A stretch of DNA of 9,349 nucleotides from Candidatus Omnitrophota bacterium. Lineage in GTDB: Bacteria; Omnitrophota; Gorgyraeia; Duberdicusellales; 4484-171. Positions 6,163 to 9,349 of the stretch are shown piece by piece. The notes below the pieces were generated by a model. That model ran no database searches. It saw nothing but the letters and a program-made list of their open reading frames with translations, and was not told the DNA's origin. The position numbers were made by a program, and so were the translations under genes. The DNA lies in contig JAQVOZ010000039.1 in the NCBI GenBank assembly GCA_028702365.1, positions 1 to 9,349 on the forward strand, given 5' to 3'. Each line of letters opens with the position of its first letter. The stretch's first letter is position 1.

Positions 6163-6273
6163 GCCCCGACATAATGACGGGGCGAATTAACCCCGATGAG
6201 CTTGTGGTAAATTTTTCTTGAAAAATTTACCACAGATACAGGCGAACCGGGGCAATATTTGCTGCGTAGCAGC
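6163..6273. repeat. Compound nested hairpin element (REP/MITE-like)
   Basis: Within the 199-base gap 6148-6346: GCCCCG (6163-6168) pairs with CGGGGC (6178-6183). CCCCG (6191-6195) pairs with CGGGG (6248-6252), enclosing a perfect 15-base inverted repeat whose second arm is GAAAAATTTACCACA (arms 6203-6217 and 6220-6234, spacer TT). GCTGC (6261-6265) pairs with GCAGC (6269-6273). The CG-rich arms can also re-pair as 6178-6182 with 6191-6195, and 6163-6168 with 6248-6253. It has no T-run in either direction and begins about 6 bases upstream of the Shine-Dalgarno site of the zinc-ribbon gene. Probably a dispersed structured repeat; a regulatory leader is the alternative. Confidence 0.6.
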
Positions 6274-6346
6274 GTGTACATATTTTAATTTAAGCTATTT
6301 TCTAATTCTAACCTTATTACACTGTTAAACCAAAATGCACCTAACG

Positions 6347-6877
6347 CTATGCCTTTTTTGTATCATTACCCCCAAAGTCCATAAATATTTTTGCCTGGAT
6401 AATAAAACCCAAAATAGCACAAAGTATAAAGATTGCATTGCGCACGCCCTGGCTTACAACCGGCAGCTGCGCAATCATAATAGCGCCGATAAGAGCAGAA
6501 AGAACAATAAGCGCCCAATCAAAAGCAAACGAAAACAGAACCGCGCCTAAAATTGCCCCCACAACGAATAATGCCCAGGATGCAGTTTCCTGGAACCCAA
6601 ATAATACGGCTAAATGAAAGGCTAGATAGCCTCCGCCTATGAACCCGCCAAGAACAATGGCAAAACGCTGCAGAACCATTGTTAACGCTGCCCCTAAAAC
6701 TCCAAAAAGCAATGCCCAGCCCAATAATGCTATGTTTGTTATTTGCCCAAAGACAGCTAATGAGAAATCAACTCCAAGCGCAAAACCAACAATGCCCAGA
6801 AAAAGCCAAAATAATTTGCGGCCAAAAAATAAAAGGCACAAAGCCATTATCCAGGTAAGAAAATAATATGTTGTCAT
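6347..6877 (-). CDS. Multi-pass membrane protein (TMEM198/DUF4203-like)
   Basis: A 176-residue, very hydrophobic protein with about seven membrane helices (roughly 4-19, 22-41, 48-68, 72-93, 99-118, 120-138, 147-163), separated by short loops. There is a basic pair after the first helix (GRK) and a short soluble tail NDTKKA. Repeated small-residue patterns such as GIVGFALGV, GVLGAAL, GGFIGGGY and GAILGAV give the helix-packing look of the TMEM198/TM7S3-like (DUF4203) family. The function of bacterial members is unknown. It is the third gene of the unit starting at 8205, 39 bases after the hydrolase stop, with AAGGGA before its ATG. No enzyme motif is visible. Confidence 0.7.
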   Translation of the reverse strand: MTTYYFLTWIMALCLLFFGRKLFWLFLGIVGFALGVDFSLAVFGQITNIALLGWALLFGVLGAALTMVLQRFAIVLGGFIGGGYLAFHLAVLFGFQETASWALFVVGAILGAVLFSFAFDWALIVLSALIGAIMIAQLPVVSQGVRNAIFILCAILGFIIQAKIFMDFGGNDTKKA

Positions 6878-6916
6878 GTTTTTTCCCTTAAATTCACGAA
6901 AGCTGCAATTTTGCGC

Positions 6917-7774
6917 TTAACGGGGAGGTATCGACAAAATATCTTTGTAAATATCAAAGGCGCCGTCTTGTTCAAGATGCAAAAAATGCCCCGCGCCTTT
7001 AATAGTTTTAATCTCGCATTGATTAATCTGGGAGGCAAGAAATTTTACGTCGTCCGGGTCAATAATTGTGTCGTTCTCCCCGTGGATTAAAAAAGTTTTT
7101 GCCGTAATCTGCGAAAGCTTGATTAAATCTCCGATTTTTTTTGTAGAGATGACGAATAAACCGTGCTCATAAAATGCGCGCAAGTTTTCTTCGCTCATGG
7201 CGTGGAACTGTTTTACAATTTTATTCTTGATAATTTCGGGAAGATTCTGCCCGAAACTTTCAATCAGCGTATCTGCCATTTTTTGCCTGTCACTTGAATC
7301 TATCTGCGAACCTCTCTTGATTGTTTCAACCATCTTATCATTCGCTTTTGTGCCAAGGCTTGCCAGGCACAATCGCTTTACTTCATTATGAAACCGCGAA
7401 GCAAATGCAAGCGCAACTATTCCGCCCCACGAAGCAGAACATATCGTAACGCCCCTATTAACACCTGTTGCTTTTATAACTTCTCGTAAAATTTCTACCT
7501 GTTCATCCAAGGTAACAAAAACAGGGCCTGAAACAACCTTACCCTTGCCCTCATTAGGAAAATCGAAAAGTACTATTCTATAATGCGGGGCATAGCGTAA
7601 AATAAATGTATGCCACATTGCCATAGATTGCTGAACGCCATTAAGGCATATAACATGCGGGCCATCGCTCTCATAAATCCGGTAAGGAATCAAAAATCTT
7701 CCCGACTCAATTGCTCCTTTTACAATTGCTGCGCCGCCACGCATATATTTAGTAAAATTAGATTTACTAGACAT
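6917..7774 (-). CDS. Alpha/beta hydrolase fold protein
   Basis: A 285-residue cytosolic alpha/beta hydrolase with an intact-looking triad. The nucleophile is Ser115 in the elbow CSASWGG (112-118); the first Gly of the usual GxSxG is Ser here. The acid is Asp235 in HGENDTIIDP, and the base is His263 in GAGHFLHLE. The oxyanion region reads LNGVQQS where HG is more usual, and strand 4 ends LFDFPNEGKG. The cap region, about 145-215, is helical. Substrate is unknown; the family includes esterases, lactonases and C-C hydrolases. The ATG shares one base with the upstream stop (TAATG), has no own ribosome site, and is therefore probably translationally coupled. The membrane protein follows. An epoxide-hydrolase or haloalkane-dehalogenase assignment cannot be made. 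Confidence 0.88.
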   Translation of the reverse strand: MSSKSNFTKYMRGGAAIVKGAIESGRFLIPYRIYESDGPHVICLNGVQQSMAMWHTFILRYAPHYRIVLFDFPNEGKGKVVSGPVFVTLDEQVEILREVIKATGVNRGVTICSASWGGIVALAFASRFHNEVKRLCLASLGTKANDKMVETIKRGSQIDSSDRQKMADTLIESFGQNLPEIIKNKIVKQFHAMSEENLRAFYEHGLFVISTKKIGDLIKLSQITAKTFLIHGENDTIIDPDDVKFLASQINQCEIKTIKGAGHFLHLEQDGAFDIYKDILSIPPR

Positions 7775-8205
7775 TATTTTTTTAAAGTCTTAAGGTAAGC
7801 TTTTCTATCCTGAACCGCCCTTTTAACTCTCATGCCAATTCCAAACCCGCCTAATCCCTCAGCCTCTGCTTTATGGGCTGCGCCGGATGCAATAGCTGCG
7901 GCGTCTTTGGCATTATCTCCGTTAGCTATAAGCTCCGCTACCGCGGCCACAGCATTGGTCAATGCCCTGCCGCTTACTTTTTCAACCCACAAATCCATTA
8001 AAACAGGTTTTATATCAACTATTGGCGCATTTGACAGAATCATTTTTTTTACGGAACCTTCCGTAACCTTTATAAACTCACTGGACACGCCTTCATTTTT
8101 AAGTTCAAGCTTTAATTGCTCAAATGCAGTATTGCTCGGCACGCAATACCCAAAAAAACTAATAGACAAAACGAACATAACAACGATAGCAAATATTGTT
8201 TTCAT
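7774..8205 (-). CDS. Hypothetical exported helical protein
   Basis: A 143-residue protein I do not recognise. Residues 1-20 are a hydrophobic signal (IFAIVVMFVLSISFFGY). Cys21 follows, but Tyr at -1 does not fit a lipobox, so a type I signal or anchor is more likely. The rest is predicted mainly helical: a region rich in E/K (26-54), then Ala-rich helices with NAVAAVAELIANGDNAKDAA (84-103), a Gly loop AEGLGGFGIG and a basic end (RVKRAVQDRKAYLKTLKK). It opens the unit with the hydrolase and membrane protein, overlapping the hydrolase start by one base. There is no strong Shine-Dalgarno sequence; an AAGG lies about 14 bases from the ATG. The 206-base gap upstream holds a candidate promoter and alternative stems. 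Confidence 0.75.
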   Translation of the reverse strand: MKTIFAIVVMFVLSISFFGYCVPSNTAFEQLKLELKNEGVSSEFIKVTEGSVKKMILSNAPIVDIKPVLMDLWVEKVSGRALTNAVAAVAELIANGDNAKDAAAIASGAAHKAEAEGLGGFGIGMRVKRAVQDRKAYLKTLKK

Positions 8206-8227
8206 ATTATTTAACTATACCTTTTTT

Positions 8228-8277
8228 GCCGGGGCCTTTTGTGCGGGGAATTTATTTTTCTCTAAGGCCGGCACAAA
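8228..8277 (-). promoter_or_regulatory. Leader with two mutually exclusive stems upstream of the 8205 gene
   Basis: On the minus strand, TTTGTGC (8271-8277) pairs with GCACAAA (8238-8244). Alternatively, the segment 8264-8273 pairs with 8227-8238, with ten pairs and a two-base bulge, using GGCCTT/AAGGCC-type arms. The two share bases and cannot coexist. Neither is followed by a U-run on the minus strand. It lies between the candidate promoter and the start at 8205. Confidence 0.3.
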
Positions 8278-8312
8278 TTTTGTTATTTTATAAAGGAGCA
8301 GCTATTTCGGTT

Positions 8313-8341
8313 ATTGTAATACGGGAATTGATAAAGGGCAA
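8313..8341 (-). promoter_or_regulatory. Candidate sigma70 promoter for the 8205-6347 operon
   Basis: Minus strand TTGCCC (8336-8341), 17 bases, TACAAT (8313-8318). Spacing is ideal and the -10 matches five of six bases. It predicts a leader of about 100 bases containing the alternative stems. A weaker plus-strand match, TTGATA (8328-8333) N17 TAAGTT (8351-8356), overlaps it and might serve the lipoprotein gene at 8412. Confidence 0.45.
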
Positions 8342-8411
8342 GGGGCAAAATAAGTTCTATTTAGTTATTCTTTTGAATTGACTTAAGCAAATTAAGGTGC
8401 AAAAATGAATT

Positions 8412-8561
8412 ATGCGATTAATACTGGCGCTTATTATATTCGTTTCCTTTTTGTCCGGCTGCGCTTCTGTCTGGAAGAAAATAACCAACCCATTCAATAA
8501 AACTAAGGAATGTAACGATATCTGCGACCCTTACGGCAACTGCGACAGGGTCTGCAAATAA
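8412..8561 (+). CDS. Tiny Cys-rich lipoprotein (49 residues)
   Basis: A short gene on the plus strand encoding 49 residues. MRLILALIIFVSFLSGC is a complete lipoprotein signal: Arg2, a hydrophobic core, and lipobox LSGC with Cys17. The mature peptide is only 33 residues: a linker (ASVWKKITNPFNKTK), then CNDIC and CDRVC, giving C34-x3-C38-x5-C44-x3-C48. This symmetrical pair of CX3C could hold two disulphides or a metal. AAGGTG (8394-8399) lies 12 bases before the ATG, rather far. A second ATG at 8405 in another frame is better spaced but encodes 31 codons without recognisable features. It runs toward the serine hydrolase gene on the opposite strand, with 12 bases between their stop codons. Function unknown; small lipoproteins of this kind are often unannotated. 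Confidence 0.7.
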   Translation: MRLILALIIFVSFLSGCASVWKKITNPFNKTKECNDICDPYGNCDRVCK

Positions 8562-8573
8562 CCTGCCTTAAAA

Positions 8574-9349
8574 TCAATTCGCGGTTTCTATCTTTTTCAA
8601 AATCTTATCGGCGATTTCCATCATATTTTTTATTTCCGTCATTATTGAATCAAGGTTTTTTTGGCAATCCCAAGCATTAGCAAACATAGTATAAACAATG
8701 TCGGTTTCGGGATTGTAATACATAAGCGTCAGATATCCCTCGTGAGCGCCGGCATGCCCAAAACCCGCGTCCGGAGAATATACAATACCAAGGCCATAGG
8801 TAGATTCTGTTCCGTCGTCCCGCTTTGACCCCGCCTTCATCATTTCGACAGTTTCTTTTGTAAGCCCGGCTTCAGCCTTAAACAGCTTCCTGCACCAGTT
8901 GGCAAGGCTTATCGGAGTTGCAATTATGTTTCCTTCAGCGACATGCGGCGACATATTTGACCTGGTCACTTCTACGCGCTCTCCTGGCATCCAGACATAC
9001 CCTTTCATAAAAGGCTCGGGCAAAGCCTGGTCCGAACCATTCCATGGAAGGCTTATATCTTTAAGGCCGTTTGGCACTAATAATTCATCTTTGATAAAAT
9101 CGGCGTAAGGCTTCCCGGAAACTCTCTCGATAATTTTTCCAAGCATGGAATACCCCGTATCTGAATAGTGATAAGTTGTTCCCGGTTTAAAAAAAGATAA
9201 GCGATTGCGGGCATTAACGCCAACAGTTCATCAAAAGTAAAAGTGTGATTGGCATCTTTCTTTTCCATATAATCAATGTAACTCTGGTTTACGTAAGGTT
9301 GGTTATGTGAAAATTCATTATCCGGGATATTGTTATTTGAAATATCAAA
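8574..9349 (-). pseudogene. Serine hydrolase (beta-lactamase/PBP type), partial at the edge and frameshifted
   Basis: The 3' part of a PF00144-type penicillin-binding/class C beta-lactamase family protein, entering from the right edge. The upstream segment (9349 to about 9190) reads ISNNNIPDNEF...YVNQSYIDYMEKK...HTFTFDELLAL, matching the region after the SxxK motif, which lies outside. The downstream segment (from about 9188 to 8574) continues one frame over: PGTTYHYSDTGYSMLGKIIE. It carries the second motif as YSD (9159-9167) and the third as HAG (8748-8756) in GFGHAGAHEGY, and finishes normally with KKIETAN. Read separately these are open frames of 63 and 190 residues. The break must lie between the stop of the downstream frame at 9228-9230 and the PGTT region. 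It contains a T7 tract followed by AAAC. All visible catalytic motifs are intact, so a sequencing or assembly indel, very recent inactivation, or recoding are the options. Confidence 0.8.

Noticed and set aside
7832..8293. Long plus-strand frame of 153 codons opposite the exported helical protein
   Set aside because: The opposite strand has a signal peptide, operon overlap and a promoter. This frame is a shadow produced by Ala/Gly-rich codons on the other strand.
8405..8500. Alternative frame from the ATG at 8405, better spaced from AAGGTG
   Set aside because: It gives a short peptide with no signal, motif or sensible composition, whereas the overlapping frame from 8412 has a complete lipobox.
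1..9349. Searched for tRNA, rRNA, CRISPR arrays, transposase genes and phage genes
   Set aside because: No spaced direct repeats, CCA-type tRNA arms, or integrase/transposase motifs were found by eye in either strand.

Overview
The window looks like a chromosomal fragment of an uncultured, moderately AT-rich bacterium with a Gram-negative-type envelope. Several products carry signal peptides or lipoprotein signals (an RlpA-like lipoprotein, a tiny lipoprotein, periplasmic beta-barrel-type proteins). The mix of a LemA/TPM pair, a small CxxC zinc-ribbon protein with a lysine-rich tail and a 'fibronectin-binding protein'-like secreted protein reminds me of Candidatus Omnitrophota or related PVC-type genomes. 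That placement is inference from gene style, not from a marker. No phage, transposase, CRISPR, tRNA or rRNA was seen.

Layout. Almost everything is on the minus strand. At the left edge is the 5' end of hisF (minus), with a strong promoter so close to the start codon that its mRNA is probably leaderless. Divergent from it is a small secreted SH3-like protein (253-621, plus) with a LacI-family-like operator upstream and an intrinsic terminator downstream. Next come several minus-strand transcription units, each read right to left: (E) nucleotidyltransferase-like protein, TPM protein, LemA, LOG-family protein (3854 to 713); (D) a two-TM conserved protein of unknown function plus a secreted lipocalin-like protein (5167 to 3998); (C) a zinc-ribbon protein plus an RlpA-like lipoprotein (6147 to 5276); (B) a secreted helical protein, an alpha/beta hydrolase and a multi-pass membrane protein (8205 to 6347). 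A 49-residue Cys-rich lipoprotein gene (8412-8561, plus) lies in the gap before the right-hand gene. That gene is a penicillin-binding-protein/class-C beta-lactamase-type serine hydrolase, cut by the right edge and interrupted by a frameshift.

How the genes may work together. The unifying theme is the cell envelope: a DPBB lipoprotein, a beta-lactamase-fold hydrolase, LemA/TPM membrane proteins and several small exported proteins. None of the units forms an obvious defence or biosynthetic system. The least ordinary signals are: the frameshifted hydrolase whose break falls on a T-TTA-AAC slippery heptamer in correct phase; a compound nested hairpin at 6163-6273 with alternative pairings; the nucleotidyltransferase-like protein with Asn in both catalytic Asp positions; and the small CX3C-X5-CX3C lipoprotein. 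No gap between genes exceeds about 210 bases; the longest gaps (76-252, 6148-6346, 8206-8411) are described individually.
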